64,000 nucleotides of DNA from Novilysobacter antarcticus. Lineage in GTDB: Bacteria > Pseudomonadota > Gammaproteobacteria > Xanthomonadales > Xanthomonadaceae. The position numbers and the translations under genes are program-made. The DNA lies in assembly GCF_019802285.1 (NCBI RefSeq), contig NZ_JAIEUJ010000002.1, positions 372,001 to 436,000 on the forward strand, read 5' to 3'. Below the pieces are notes generated by a model. That model saw only the letters and a list, made by a program, of their open reading frames with translations. It was not told where the DNA came from and made no database searches. Below, one piece after another: positions 28,816 through 38,197 of this stretch (position 1 is the first letter of the stretch; each line of letters begins with the position of its first letter).

Positions 28816-29508
28816 TCAGCGGGCGCGCTTGGGGGTGAGGTCGTCGCGGGTGAGGTAACCATCGCGATCCTCGTCCAGAAACGCGAACATCTTCGCCTTG
28901 CCGGGCCAGGCCGCCTCGTATTCGGCGCGACTCAGGCGGCCATCGCCATTGCGGTCGGCTTCCTTGAAGCGCTGGTCGAAGCGCTCGGCCGCCTTGCGCA
29001 TGAATTCCGCCCGGCGACGCTCACCGTCGGCCTGCAGCTCGCTTCTCACCAGATAGCCGTCCTTGTTGGTGTCGATCTCGGCAAACCGCGTGGCCAGCGG
29101 CGAAGCGTCGGCTTCCAGCTTGCTGATCCGGCCATCACCGTCGGTGTCCAGCGCGACATAGCGAGCCATGCCACCATGACCACCCCAATGACCCATGCCG
29201 TTGGCGCGGTCGCCAGCATGGCCACCACGGCGCCCACGCTTGCCACGGGTTGGCTGCAACTCGCTGCGCTCCAGCTTGCCGTCGCTGTTGCGGTCCAGGC
29301 GGTCGAACATCTCGGCCAAACGGGGGTGCTTGGCCGCTTCGCTGCGATCGATCACGCCATCCTTGTTGGCATCCAGGGTGAGCCAGCGGTCATGGCGCGG
29401 GCTCTCGGCACCATCCTTCCCGGTTGCAGCCGGGGGCGCGGCCATAGCGGCGCCGGCCAGCAGCATTGCCACGGCGAGGGCGGACGTGCGGATCATTGGG
29501 TGCTTCAT
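28816..29508 (-). CDS. Periplasmic six-EF-hand calcium-binding protein
   Basis: The 230-residue protein has a signal peptide (MKHPMIRTSALAVAMLLAGA, cleavage near AMAA). Six EF-hand loops follow: DANKDGVIDRSE, DRNSDGKLERSE, DTDGDGRISKLE, DTNKDGYLVRSE, DRNGDGRLSRAE and DEDRDGYLTRDD. All keep the 1-3-5 Asp/Asn pattern and the central Gly; only the last ends in Asp instead of Glu. A Gly/His/Arg-rich linker separates loops 2 and 3. It is probably a calcium sensor or buffer outside the cytoplasm. AGGAGA upstream supports the start. Confidence 0.85.
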   Translation of the reverse strand: MKHPMIRTSALAVAMLLAGAAMAAPPAATGKDGAESPRHDRWLTLDANKDGVIDRSEAAKHPRLAEMFDRLDRNSDGKLERSELQPTRGKRGRRGGHAGDRANGMGHWGGHGGMARYVALDTDGDGRISKLEADASPLATRFAEIDTNKDGYLVRSELQADGERRRAEFMRKAAERFDQRFKEADRNGDGRLSRAEYEAAWPGKAKMFAFLDEDRDGYLTRDDLTPKRAR

Positions 29509-29659
29509 GCGGGTTCTCCTGCATCGGTGCCAGTGCGGCACGGTCGCAATGATCAACGTATCGACCGCGCCGCCGTTGACCTGCGGGCCGAACGGCAGAT
29601 GAACGCCACGGCCACCCCGGACCTGCGCCGTGCACACGCCGACGGACGGAAAGCGGCGC

Positions 29660-29665
29660 TATGCT
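29660..29665 (+). promoter_or_regulatory. Candidate -10 element of bpt
   Basis: TATGCT ends 7 bases before the ATG at 29673. A leaderless start there would make the upstream in-frame ATG at 29661 unused. Confidence 0.4.
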
Positions 29666-29672
29666 GACCGTC

Positions 29673-30425
29673 ATGGGTAGCGACACCGGCCAGGACATCG
29701 ACGATCTACGGCTGTTCCACACGGCCGAGCATCCCTGCGGGTATTGGCCCCATCGCATCGCCCGCGATCTGGTCATGGACCCGCGCGACCCGCAATTGGC
29801 GCGCTGGTATCCACAGGCGCTGCAATGGGGATTCCGCCGGTCCGGCGACATTGTCTACCGTCCGCATTGCCAGGGCTGCCGCGCCTGCGTGGCGGTGCGC
29901 ATCCCGGTTCTGCGCTTCCGGCCGGACCGCAGCCAACGCCGGTGCCTGGCCCGCAACGCGCAGGTGGTGACGCGGGTGCTCCCGCCCGAACGCACGCCGG
30001 AGCAACTCGCGCTCTATCAGCGCTACCTGTCGGCACGCCATCGCGATGGCGGCATGGATGACCACGGACCGAGCGAATTCGACCAGTTCCTGACCGGGCG
30101 CTGGAGCAACGGCCGCTTCATCGAATTGCGCGATCCGTCGCCTTCCGGTCCGGGCCGCTTGCTGGCGGTCGCGGTCACCGATGTGGTGCCAGGGGCGCTG
30201 TCGGCGGTGTACACGTTCTTCGACCCCAATGAGCCCCGGCGCGGACTGGGTACGCTTGCCGTGCTGCGCCAACTGCGCTGGGCCGCGGAGCAAGGTTATC
30301 CGCACCTGTATCTGGGCTACTGGATCAAGGGCCACCCGAAGATGGACTACAAACGGCGCTTCCGCCCGCTGGAAGGCTTCAACGGTCGCAACTGGCGCGA
30401 CATGGATCCTGGAGACTGCACATGA
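29673..30425 (+). CDS. bpt: Aspartate/glutamate leucyltransferase (N-end rule)
   Basis: Bpt transfers leucine from Leu-tRNA to proteins with N-terminal Asp or Glu and so marks them for ClpS/ClpAP degradation. The 250-residue protein shows the R-transferase signature [16 protein letters not shown]. The Cys cluster is in [19 protein letters not shown]. The C domain has [20 protein letters not shown] and [20 protein letters not shown], typical of the ATE C domain. Its stop overlaps the next ATG as ATGA, so both genes are probably coupled. Confidence 0.9.
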   Translation: MGSDTGQDIDDLRLFHTAEHPCGYWPHRIARDLVMDPRDPQLARWYPQALQWGFRRSGDIVYRPHCQGCRACVAVRIPVLRFRPDRSQRRCLARNAQVVTRVLPPERTPEQLALYQRYLSARHRDGGMDDHGPSEFDQFLTGRWSNGRFIELRDPSPSGPGRLLAVAVTDVVPGALSAVYTFFDPNEPRRGLGTLAVLRQLRWAAEQGYPHLYLGYWIKGHPKMDYKRRFRPLEGFNGRNWRDMDPGDCT

Positions 30426-31705
30426 CGCGACCGCGCAACCCCGATGGCTCGATCACTCGCCGCCGAATAGTCCATGGAGTCCGCTCTTTTGCTCTCCTTA
30501 TGGTGGCGCTGCTGCTCGGCGGATGCGTGCTGGTATCGGTGCACGGAGACCGGCAGGCCTACGAGGAGGCAACTGCGCCGATGACCCACTTCACGCCACT
30601 GCTGGTGGCCACCTACAACGTCTCGCTGTACAGCGAGGAGACCGGTGGATTGATCCGCCAGCTCGAGGGTGATGACGCGCAGGCCGGCCAGATCGCCGCG
30701 GTTCTGCAGCAGGTGCGTCCGGATATCGTGCTTCTCAACGAGTTCGACTACGACCCCGCCGGGCGTGCCGCTGACCTCTTCCAGCAACGTTATCTGGCGC
30801 GGGCGCAACCCGGCGGGGGCGACCCGCTCGCCTATCCGTATCGATACCTTGCGCCGGTCAACACCGGCGTGCCCAGCGGGCTGGACCTGGATCGCAATGG
30901 CGAGGTTGGTGGCGACGGCCGCGACCGCGGCAACGATGCCTGGGGCTATGGTCTGCACCCCGGCCAGTACGGCATGCTGGTGCTCTCACGTTATCCCATC
31001 GATGCCGCCGCGGTTCGCACCTTCCAGCATCTGAAATGGAGCGCCATGCCCGGGGCGCGCGCGCCGCTGGATCCGGCAACCGGCGCGCCGTGGTACCCAC
31101 CGCAGGTGTGGTCGCAGCTGCGGCTGTCCTCCAAGTCGCACTGGGACGTTCCAATCACTACGCCGCAGGGGATCGTGCACCTGCTGGCCGCCCACCCCAC
31201 CCCGCCGGTGTTCGACGGACGGGAGGATCGCAACGGTCGCCGCAATGCCGACGAGATCCGGCTCTGGTCGGAGTACATCAGTCCCACCGGCGACCGGGAA
31301 TGGCTGTGTGACGATCGCGGACGCTGCGGCGGACTCGCGGCCGATGCCGAATTCGTGGTCGTGGGCGACTACAACGCCGACCCGGTCGACGGCGACGGCG
31401 TGCCCGGTGCGATTGCGCAATTGCTCGACCATCCGCGGATCAACGCACGCTTTGTGCCACGCAGTACCGGCGCAGCGCCACGCGCGACCGAACGAGGCAT
31501 ACCGCGCCGCGGTGACCTGACAACCCACACCGGTGACTTCGGCGCGGAAGGCGGCACGCTGCGGCTGGATTACGTGCTTCCCTCGGACGGCCTGCGCGTC
31601 ACCGACGGCGGCGTGTTCTGGCCTGCGAGCGGCGAGCCGGGCAGCGATATCGCCGACGCCAGCGATCACCATCTGGTGTGGCTGGACCTGGTGCAGGGCG
31701 ACTGA
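30422..31705 (+). CDS. Lipoprotein with endonuclease/exonuclease/phosphatase fold
   Basis: The 427-residue protein has an N-terminal lipobox, LLLGGC, with the lipidated Cys near residue 35, so it is probably membrane-anchored. The EEP-fold motifs are [27 protein letters not shown] (catalytic Glu), [14 protein letters not shown] (Asp/Asn pair) and the terminal [12 protein letters not shown] (Asp-His). Substrates of such exported proteins include nucleic acids and phosphodiesters; which applies here is unknown. It overlaps bpt by 4 bases. Confidence 0.8.
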   Translation: MTRPRNPDGSITRRRIVHGVRSFALLMVALLLGGCVLVSVHGDRQAYEEATAPMTHFTPLLVATYNVSLYSEETGGLIRQLEGDDAQAGQIAAVLQQVRPDIVLLNEFDYDPAGRAADLFQQRYLARAQPGGGDPLAYPYRYLAPVNTGVPSGLDLDRNGEVGGDGRDRGNDAWGYGLHPGQYGMLVLSRYPIDAAAVRTFQHLKWSAMPGARAPLDPATGAPWYPPQVWSQLRLSSKSHWDVPITTPQGIVHLLAAHPTPPVFDGREDRNGRRNADEIRLWSEYISPTGDREWLCDDRGRCGGLAADAEFVVVGDYNADPVDGDGVPGAIAQLLDHPRINARFVPRSTGAAPRATERGIPRRGDLTTHTGDFGAEGGTLRLDYVLPSDGLRVTDGGVFWPASGEPGSDIADASDHHLVWLDLVQGD

Positions 31706-31724
31706 CCGGCAAAAAAGCGCGCGG

Positions 31725-32171
31725 CTACGCCTGTTTGCCGGCGCCCTTCGCGGCAGGTTTGGATTTCGGCTTCGGCTTCGGCTTCGGCTTTGCCGTCGCG
31801 TCCGGCTTTGGCTTGGATGTGGTCTTCGCCCCGGGTCCCGACGAGGCCACCGGCACCACGGCGGCCGCCTGCGCTGCCGGCACCAAGGAGGAGACCGCGA
31901 TGCGCGGGCCAAATCCGAACGACTCCTCGATCCGCGCCGACACGATCAGCCGGACCATGCTGCCCGGGATCATCACCTCCAGCGCGACGGTGTCGCCGGA
32001 AGTGGTCTGACCATCAAGGTCCATCTTGAACATCGCGCCGCCAGTATCGATGGCGCGACACACCAAGTGGGTGCCCGCGGCTCCCTCGCGCAGGAACGGT
32101 TTGATCACCTCGCCCAATGCCTCCAGCGCCTGCGGGAAAAAGAACACCGCATAGCCGTTCATGTCCTCCAT
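31725..32171 (-). CDS. Unknown protein with Lys-Pro repeat tail
   Basis: The 148-residue protein has a folded N-terminal part of about 100 residues (NGYAVFFFPQALEALGEVIK, THLVCRAIDTGGAMFKMDLD, VMIPGSMVRLIVSAR). A low-complexity tail of Lys, Pro and Ala from about residue 112 includes KPKPKPKPK. I do not recognise the domain. GGAGGT 5 bases upstream supports the start at 32171. It lies 44 bp after purT on the same strand and may be co-transcribed with it. Confidence 0.6.
   Translation of the reverse strand: MEDMNGYAVFFFPQALEALGEVIKPFLREGAAGTHLVCRAIDTGGAMFKMDLDGQTTSGDTVALEVMIPGSMVRLIVSARIEESFGFGPRIAVSSLVPAAQAAAVVPVASSGPGAKTTSKPKPDATAKPKPKPKPKSKPAAKGAGKQA
31765..31788. repeat. Four tandem TTCGGC units
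   Basis: Four perfect 6-bp units encode the Lys-Pro repeats of the minus-strand protein at 31725-32171. Gain or loss of a unit would change the number of Lys-Pro pairs without shifting frame. Confidence 0.8.
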
Positions 32172-32215
32172 CCGACCTCCCGTTCTGATTTTGTTCGTGG
32201 CTATCGCGCTCACCG

Positions 32216-33445
32216 TCAGCGCAAAGTGACCTTGAGCTGCGCGGCGGAGCGGCGCGCCTTCGCGCGGGCCTGTTCCACGTCGTCTCCCAGCGCGAGGGTG
32301 ACCGCCACCCGCCGCTGCCCGTCGACGCGCGGCTTGCCGAACAGACGCAGCTGGGTATCGGACTCGGCGAGGGCCGTATCCACGCCACTGAACTGGGGAA
32401 TGCCGTGGCCTTGGGCCAACACCGCGCACGACGCCGATGCGGCGCGGGTACGGATCACCGGCACCGGCAGACCAAGAATCGCGCGGGCATGCAGGGCGAA
32501 CTCGCTCAGATCCTGACCGGCGAGCGTCACCAGCCCGGTGTCGTGCGGTCGCGGCGAGACCTCGCTGAACCACACCTCGTCCCCCTTGACGAAGAACTCC
32601 ATCCCGAACACGCCCCACCCGCCCAGATCGTCGCTGACCTTGCGCGCGATCGCCTGCGCGCGCTCGAGTGCCAGCGCCGACATCGGCTGCGGTTGCCAAC
32701 TTTCGCGGTAATCACCCTCCACCTGGGTGTGGCCGATGGGTGCGCAGAAGGTGGTTCCGGCGGCATGGCGCACGGTCAGCAGGGTGATTTCGTAGTCGAA
32801 GTCCACGAATCCCTCGACGATCACCCGGCCCGCCCCGGTCCGCCCGCCGGTCTGCGCCACCTCCCAGGCCGGCTCGATGTCGGCCGCGGCGCGCACCAGA
32901 GACTGGCCCTTGCCCGATGACGACATGACCGGCTTGATCACGCACGGCAGCCCGATGACGGCGACGGCGGCGCGGTAGTCCTCCAGAGTGTCGACGAACC
33001 GGTAGGGCGACGTCGGAACACCCAGTGTCTCCGCGGCGAGCCGGCGGATGCCTTCGCGGTCCATGGTCAGCTGCGCGGCGCGTGCGGTGGGAATGACGCG
33101 CGACGCGCGACCTCCGGCGGCGAATTCGCGCTCCAGTTCAACCAGGGTCGCCGTGGCGATCGCCTCCAGCTCCGGGACGATCAGGTCGGGACGCTCGGCG
33201 GCCACCACGGCCCGGACCGCGGCGCCGTCCAGCATGTCGATGACGTGGCTGCGATGGGCCACCTGCATTGCCGGCGCATCGGCATAGCGGTCGACGGCAA
33301 TCACCTCCACGCCAAAGCGCTGCAGCTCGATCGCGACCTCCTTGCCCAACTCGCCCGAGCCCAGCAGCAACACGCGGAACGCGCCCGGCGACAGGGGCGT
33401 GCCCAGGGTGACGGTGTCGGCAGTCGGCTCGGGGTTCTCGGTCAT
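32216..33445 (-). CDS. purT: Formate-dependent phosphoribosylglycinamide formyltransferase
   Basis: PurT makes formyl-GAR from GAR, formate and ATP, a step of purine synthesis independent of folate. The 409-residue ATP-grasp protein shows [74 protein letters not shown] and [20 protein letters not shown]. All fit PurT rather than PurK. It is slightly longer than the E. coli protein because of an N-terminal extension. The frame is open upstream, but ATG 33445 fits best. Confidence 0.93.
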   Translation of the reverse strand: MTENPEPTADTVTLGTPLSPGAFRVLLLGSGELGKEVAIELQRFGVEVIAVDRYADAPAMQVAHRSHVIDMLDGAAVRAVVAAERPDLIVPELEAIATATLVELEREFAAGGRASRVIPTARAAQLTMDREGIRRLAAETLGVPTSPYRFVDTLEDYRAAVAVIGLPCVIKPVMSSSGKGQSLVRAAADIEPAWEVAQTGGRTGAGRVIVEGFVDFDYEITLLTVRHAAGTTFCAPIGHTQVEGDYRESWQPQPMSALALERAQAIARKVSDDLGGWGVFGMEFFVKGDEVWFSEVSPRPHDTGLVTLAGQDLSEFALHARAILGLPVPVIRTRAASASCAVLAQGHGIPQFSGVDTALAESDTQLRLFGKPRVDGQRRVAVTLALGDDVEQARAKARRSAAQLKVTLR

Positions 33446-33553
33446 GGCGGCGATCAATCCAGTCAGGAAGACACGGCCCGACAGTCTAACTTCGGTGCCA
33501 ACAATGGGCGCTTCATGCTTACCCCGATGCGGAGCGCGTGCGATCCTTCCCCG

Positions 33554-34489
33554 ATGCCGCTCAACCCGCCCCCCATCCTGCGTTCGCTGCTTCTGATTGG
33601 TCTGATTGCTTCCCTGGCGCTGGGCTGCACAGGACGCACGGACGCGGTGGGCGACGCCGACACGCCGGAAGCACGTCTCTCGGGTGTTTTGCTGGACATG
33701 CAGATGGACGAGATCAGTGGTCTGGCCGCCTCGCACATCCATCCCGACGTCCTTTGGATGCACGACGACGGCGGCAATCCGGCGCGCCTGTTTGCGGTCA
33801 GCTCCAGCGGCCGGCGGCTGGCTACCTTCGGTATCGAGGACGTGGTCAAGACCGACTGGGAGGACATGGACGCGTTCGAGTTCAACGGCAAGCGCTACCT
33901 GCTGATCGCCGATACCGGCGACAACGGTGGCCTGCGGCGCACCCTGCAATTGCACGTGGTCGAGGAGCCGACGACCCTGACCAATGCCCGGCTGAAGCCC
34001 GCCTGGTCGATCGCCTTCCGTTGGCCCGATGGCGCGCGCGATTGCGAGGCCGTCGCCGTGGACGCCGAGCGCGGCGAGATCCTGCTGATCTCCAAGAAAC
34101 GCGAGCCCCCGGAGCTGTTCGTCCTGCCGCTGCAACCACCCGACCGAGAGCTGTTGACCGCCACCCGGGTGGGTCATCTGGCAGGCATCCCCGAGCCCGA
34201 CCCCGAAACCCTGCGCCGCAATCCCAAGCGAGCGCGGCTGGACGGCCAGGTCACCGCCGCTTCGGTATCGCCGGACCGGCGCACGCTGGCCGTAATGACC
34301 TACCGCTACCTGCTGCTCTATCCGCGCGGCGCGCAGCAGGATTGGGCCGACGCGGTCGCCGCAACGCCACGCGCCAGCGTGCTGCCTTGGCTTCCCCAGG
34401 CCGAGGCGCTGGGCTGGTCCGCCGACGGCAAGAGCCTGTATGCCACGGGCGAATTCATTCCGGCGCCGCTGTACCGCATCACGCCGTGA
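33554..34489 (+). CDS. Lipoprotein, beta-propeller-like, unknown function
   Basis: The 311-residue protein starts [20 protein letters not shown] and has a lipobox-like SLALGC, with Cys near residue 25. The body has repeated strands ([91 protein letters not shown]) that suggest a five- to six-bladed propeller. No catalytic motif is recognised. ATGs at 33515 and 33527 are alternative starts. It diverges from purT. Confidence 0.65.
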   Translation: MPLNPPPILRSLLLIGLIASLALGCTGRTDAVGDADTPEARLSGVLLDMQMDEISGLAASHIHPDVLWMHDDGGNPARLFAVSSSGRRLATFGIEDVVKTDWEDMDAFEFNGKRYLLIADTGDNGGLRRTLQLHVVEEPTTLTNARLKPAWSIAFRWPDGARDCEAVAVDAERGEILLISKKREPPELFVLPLQPPDRELLTATRVGHLAGIPEPDPETLRRNPKRARLDGQVTAASVSPDRRTLAVMTYRYLLLYPRGAQQDWADAVAATPRASVLPWLPQAEALGWSADGKSLYATGEFIPAPLYRITP

Positions 34490-34613
34490 ACCTCCTTCGG
34501 CGGTCCCTCGCCGCCGGCTACTGAATGCTGACTGCCCACTGCGGAGCCGGCCTCCTCACGCACTCCCCCACCACAAATCGGGTAGGCAGCCGACACGGAG
34601 ATGGTTGCGCTTC

Positions 34614-34632
34614 TGATATCAATTTGATATCA
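34614..34632. promoter_or_regulatory. Perfect 19-bp palindrome, probable operator of the SPFH operon
   Basis: TGATATCAA and TTGATATCA flank a single T as exact inverted repeats. The site is strongly AT-rich in a GC-rich genome and lies 30 bp before the SPFH start. TTGCGC at 34605-34610 could be a -35, placing the palindrome over the spacer and -10. A homodimeric repressor is expected; the ribbon-helix-helix protein in the same operon is a candidate (inference). Confidence 0.65.
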
Positions 34633-34661
34633 CTATTGCAGACCCAATTCCGAGAACCGCC

Positions 34662-35525
34662 ATGAAAGAGAACCCGACCCGCTCGCTGCCCGGCATCCCC
34701 GTGGTACTGGTGCTGATCCCCCTGCTGCTCGTCATGGGCTGGCTGGCAATAAATGGCCTGCGCACCCTGCAGCTCTTCCATGTCGGCGTTGCGGCGGTGG
34801 TCGCGGCCGGGGCGATCACGATGCTGGTCGGCCTGTACATGGTCGAGCCGAACCAGGCGGCGGTGCTGAGCCTGTTCGGCCGCTACGTGGGCACGGTCAA
34901 GGACAGTGGCTTGCGCTGGAACAATCCCTTCTATTCCAAGCGCAAGGTGTCCCTGCGTGTGCGCAACTTCGAGAGCGGCAAGCTCAAGGTCAACGAGTTG
35001 GAAGGCAGCCCGATCGAGATCGCCGCGGTGATCGTGTGGGAGGTGGTCGATTCGGCCGAGGCGGTGTTCAACGTCGACGACTACGAGAGTTTCGTCCACA
35101 TCCAATCCGAGGCCGCGCTGCGCGCGATGGCCACCAGCTATCCCTATGACAGCGATGACAACGGCCTGATCTCGCTGCGCAGCCATCCGGTGGAGATCTC
35201 GCACCACCTGCAAGAACAGCTGACCGAGCGCCTCAGCGCGGCCGGCGTCAAAGTGATCGAGGCGCGCATCAGCCACCTCGCCTACGCGCCGGAAATCGCC
35301 CAGGCGATGCTGCAGCGCCAGCAGGCCAGCGCGGTGATCGCCGCACGCACCCGGATCGTTGCCGGTGCGGTGGGCATGGTCGAGATGGCCCTGAGCGACC
35401 TGCAGAAGAACGGCGTGGTGGAGCTGGACGAGGAGCGCAAGGCATCGATGGTCAGCAACCTGCTGGTGGTGTTGTGCAGCGAGCGCGGTACGCAGCCGGT
35501 CGTGAACGCCGGTTCGCTGTACTAG
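34662..35525 (+). CDS. SPFH/band-7 domain membrane protein
   Basis: The 287-residue protein has two N-terminal hydrophobic stretches (residues about 12-32 and 42-60). An SPFH domain follows with [60 protein letters not shown] and [20 protein letters not shown]. It resembles stomatin/flotillin-type scaffolds that organise membrane domains or proteases. It is the first gene of a probable four-gene operon with a ribbon-helix-helix protein, a DUF4177 protein and a hydrolase. No strong Shine-Dalgarno is visible. Confidence 0.85.
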   Translation: MKENPTRSLPGIPVVLVLIPLLLVMGWLAINGLRTLQLFHVGVAAVVAAGAITMLVGLYMVEPNQAAVLSLFGRYVGTVKDSGLRWNNPFYSKRKVSLRVRNFESGKLKVNELEGSPIEIAAVIVWEVVDSAEAVFNVDDYESFVHIQSEAALRAMATSYPYDSDDNGLISLRSHPVEISHHLQEQLTERLSAAGVKVIEARISHLAYAPEIAQAMLQRQQASAVIAARTRIVAGAVGMVEMALSDLQKNGVVELDEERKASMVSNLLVVLCSERGTQPVVNAGSLY

Positions 35526-35531
35526 GTCCCG

Positions 35532-35708
35532 ATGGCACAGAAAAAAGGCTACGCACTACGGATCAATGCCGAGATCCTCGCGGCCACGCAGCGCTGGGCG
35601 GACGATGAGCTTCGCAGCGTGAACGCCCAGATCGAATATGTCCTGCGCGAGGCACTACGCAAGGCAGGACGGCTCCCCGACAAGTCCAAATCCACGAAAA
35701 AGGAGTGA
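35532..35708 (+). CDS. Small Arc-like ribbon-helix-helix protein
   Basis: The 58-residue protein reads [20 protein letters not shown], then [21 protein letters not shown] short strand (YALRIN) and two helices ([30 protein letters not shown]) are the Arc/MetJ fold, and the tail is Lys-rich. It probably binds DNA as a dimer. It sits 6 bp after the SPFH stop. Autoregulation through the palindrome at 34614-34632 is an inference. No toxin gene with a matching pattern adjoins it. Confidence 0.75.
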   Translation: MAQKKGYALRINAEILAATQRWADDELRSVNAQIEYVLREALRKAGRLPDKSKSTKKE

Positions 35709-35713
35709 GTGCG

Positions 35714-35893
35714 ATGAGCGATCGCTGGAGCTACAAGGTGTTGGAGCTGAAGCCGAAGCTGTTGGGCGGCTCGGCGAGCGTGCGACTGGAAGACGAACTC
35801 AATCGGCTCGGCAAGCTGGGTTGGGAGCTGGTGTCGATGACCCATTCGCATTTTTTGGAGCCCATCCGTTGTGTCCTCAAGAAGGAGAGCTGA
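35714..35893 (+). CDS. DUF4177-like small protein
   Basis: The 59-residue protein is a compact alpha/beta sequence: RWSYKVLELKPKLLGG, then LEDELNRLGKLGWELVSM and EPIRCVLKKES. The pattern of LNRLGKLGWELVSM is that of DUF4177. AGGAG 9 bases before ATG 35714 supports this start; a GTG at 35705 overlapping the previous stop is an alternative. Its function is unknown. It is one base from the next gene's ATG. Confidence 0.7.
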   Translation: MSDRWSYKVLELKPKLLGGSASVRLEDELNRLGKLGWELVSMTHSHFLEPIRCVLKKES

Positions 35894-35894
35894 C

Positions 35895-37280
35895 ATGCAC
35901 GTCCGATTCCTGCGCGCTGCCATTGCCGTCATGGTCTTCGCCGTTGCACCCGTTGCCGCGGCCAGTGACCCGCCATCGCCCAACCCGGCGGCCGCAGTCG
36001 CGCCGGCCGCCAGCGCGCCCGTGGCCATCGCGAACGGCCTGCTCGACCAGCTGGATGCGGGCGATTTCGCCGGCGCCGAAGCCCGCTTTGATGGCCCGAT
36101 GGCCGCAGCCGTGCCAGCCGCCAAACTGAAGGAGCTGTGGGCTTCCCTGCCGGCCCAGGTGGGCGCTTCCAAGGGACGCGGCGAGGCGACGGTCAGCAAC
36201 GCGGACGGCTTCCAAGTAGTCGTCATACCGCTGCATTACGAGAAAGCCGAGTTGTTGGCCCAGGTGGCGATCAACGCCAAGGGCGAGATCAGCGGGTTCC
36301 TGGTCAAACCGGCACCCGCCCCGCAAGCTGCGGCGCCGGCGGCGGACGCGGCTTTTACCGAGCAGCCATTCAAGGTCGGCACAGCGGAAACCGCCCTTCC
36401 GGCGACCTTGGCGCTGCCAAAGGGCACTCCCCCGGCGGCCGGTTGGCCCGCGGTCGTTCTGGTCCACGGCTCCGGACCGCATGACCGCGACGAGACGATC
36501 GGCCCCAACCGCCCGTTCCTCGATATCGCCCGGGGACTGGCCGCCCAAGGCATCGCCGTGCTTCGCTACGACAAGCGGACAATGGCGCGGCCGCAGGATT
36601 TCAGCGCTGGCGACTACACCGTCGATGACGAAACCACCGACGATGCCGTCGTCGCCGTGGCCGCACTGCGCGGCTCGCGGGACATCGACGCCGCGCGGAT
36701 CTACGTGCTCGGCCACAGTCAGGGCGCGATGCTTGCGCCACGGATCGCCCGCAGGGTCGCGCAAGCCGGCGAGCCCGTTGCGGGCTTGGTGATGCTGGCC
36801 GCCCCCGCCCGCCCGCTGCTCGACATCCTGCCCGAGCAGAACCGGTACCTGTTCCAGGCCGACGGTGACCTGCTCCCCGCCGAGCAGGAGTTCCTGGATG
36901 ACCTCGACGCGAAGATCGCCCGCGTACGCTCCGGTGCGGATATGGCCGACCGGGATACCCCGCTCGGCCTGCCCGTCGCCTACTGGCGGGACTTCGACGC
37001 CATCGATCCGGTTGCCGATGCACTGGCGGTCCCCGTGCCGATGTTGTTGCTGCAAGGTGGTCGTGACTTCCAGGTGGTCGATACCGATTGGCAGCTGTGG
37101 CGACGCGCTCTGGCGGGACGATCAAATGCAACGCTCAAGCACTACCCCGCGCTCAACCATCTGGGCATCGCCGGGAGCGGCCCCGGCAGCATGGCCGAGT
37201 ACCAACAGGCCGGACACGTGGACGCCGCGTTGATCGCCGATATCGCCGCCTGGATCGGCCAACAGCAAGCACAGAAGTAA
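35895..37280 (+). CDS. Exported alpha/beta-hydrolase with DUF3887-like N-terminal domain
   Basis: The 461-residue protein has a signal peptide ending VAPVAAAS near residue 22. An N-terminal domain of about 90 residues (LLDQLDAGDFAGAEARFDGP, LKELWASLPAQVGA) resembles DUF3887. The hydrolase domain has the oxyanion segment VVLVHGSGPHDRD, nucleophile VLGHSQGAMLAPR, acid LLLQGGRDFQV and His KHYPALNHLG. It is likely a periplasmic esterase or peptidase-like enzyme. GGAGAG upstream supports the start. It is the last gene of the SPFH operon. Confidence 0.8.
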   Translation: MHVRFLRAAIAVMVFAVAPVAAASDPPSPNPAAAVAPAASAPVAIANGLLDQLDAGDFAGAEARFDGPMAAAVPAAKLKELWASLPAQVGASKGRGEATVSNADGFQVVVIPLHYEKAELLAQVAINAKGEISGFLVKPAPAPQAAAPAADAAFTEQPFKVGTAETALPATLALPKGTPPAAGWPAVVLVHGSGPHDRDETIGPNRPFLDIARGLAAQGIAVLRYDKRTMARPQDFSAGDYTVDDETTDDAVVAVAALRGSRDIDAARIYVLGHSQGAMLAPRIARRVAQAGEPVAGLVMLAAPARPLLDILPEQNRYLFQADGDLLPAEQEFLDDLDAKIARVRSGADMADRDTPLGLPVAYWRDFDAIDPVADALAVPVPMLLLQGGRDFQVVDTDWQLWRRALAGRSNATLKHYPALNHLGIAGSGPGSMAEYQQAGHVDAALIADIAAWIGQQQAQK

Positions 37281-37327
37281 ACCCGTACCGGGCGATCTGC
37301 ACATTGGCTCCGCTGCCATCCCGGGGA

Positions 37328-37333
37328 TAACCT
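37328..37333 (+). promoter_or_regulatory. Candidate -10 element of the M15 peptidase gene
   Basis: TAACCT ends exactly 6 bases before the ATG at 37340, the same geometry as rlmJ and hutI. No Shine-Dalgarno is present. Confidence 0.4.
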
Positions 37334-37339
37334 GAGCGG

Positions 37340-38197
37340 ATGCGCGGACAAATCCCGATCCTGATCAATACCCCCCTCATCAACACGCCCGACATCGAGG
37401 TGTGGCCGCACGGTCTGTTGCAGGCCCGCAGCAACCACGATGCCCGCCTGCTGGCACAGTCCCGTCACGTGTTGCGGCGCAAGCGCGATGGCCGTTATCT
37501 CGCCGCCGATACCACGACAGGATGGCAGTCATTGCTGCATGGCTGGAAGCGCGAGCCCGGCATCGACATCGCCATGGCGGCACTTTCCGCGCACCGCGCT
37601 CCACCGGCAGCCTTCGGATCGCCCGCAGTTGGACTCCCACTGGACCGGCTGCACCGGCTGCTGGACGCACTCGGCATCGACGACGGCTACGGCAGGAATA
37701 CCGGCCTGCCGCTGGTTGCCGAGCCAGCAGAACTCGCCTTGGCCGGCTTTGACCGTTATGGGCGCGCGTTGTGGCTACGACACGGCGCTGCACTCGCGTG
37801 GTTACGCATGCAGTCGGCCGCACTGGGCGACGATGTCGTGCTGGAGGCGATCTCCGGCTACCGCAGCCACGATTACCAGTTCGGCATCTTCCAGCGAAAA
37901 CTGGCACTTGGGCAGAGCGTCGCCGAAATCCTCAAGATCAACGCGGCGCCCGGCTACAGTGAGCACCACTCAGGCCATGCGTTGGATATCAGCGCACCCG
38001 GCGAACCGGCAGCCGAGGAAACCTTCGAGCAGACCGAAGCGTTTGCCTGGCTTAACGCCCACGCCGCCGATCATGGCTTCCACATGAGTTATCCGCGCGA
38101 CAACACCCACGGCATCGTCTACGAGCCGTGGCACTGGTGCTGGACCACCGGAGTGGACGCCGGCCTTACCGATCGCCGGAGCCACGTCGGCGTCTGA
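37340..38197 (+). CDS. D-alanyl-D-alanine carboxypeptidase, M15/VanY family
   Basis: The 285-residue protein has a C-terminal M15B peptidase domain of about 170 residues. EAISGYRSHDYQFGIF carries the conserved Arg/Ser region, YSEHHSGHALDISAP the zinc-binding H-x-x-x-x-x-x-D, and YEPWHWCW the third zinc His with catalytic Glu. No signal peptide is evident, which is odd for a cell-wall enzyme; a cytoplasmic recycling role or unusual export is possible. Its last 32 bp overlap the convergent DUF423 gene. Confidence 0.8.
   Translation: MRGQIPILINTPLINTPDIEVWPHGLLQARSNHDARLLAQSRHVLRRKRDGRYLAADTTTGWQSLLHGWKREPGIDIAMAALSAHRAPPAAFGSPAVGLPLDRLHRLLDALGIDDGYGRNTGLPLVAEPAELALAGFDRYGRALWLRHGAALAWLRMQSAALGDDVVLEAISGYRSHDYQFGIFQRKLALGQSVAEILKINAAPGYSEHHSGHALDISAPGEPAAEETFEQTEAFAWLNAHAADHGFHMSYPRDNTHGIVYEPWHWCWTTGVDAGLTDRRSHVGV

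Noticed and set aside
35532-35893. Toxin-antitoxin pair from the RHH and DUF4177 small genes
   Set aside because: The second protein has no toxin family pattern, and both are embedded in a longer SPFH operon; autoregulator is the simpler reading.
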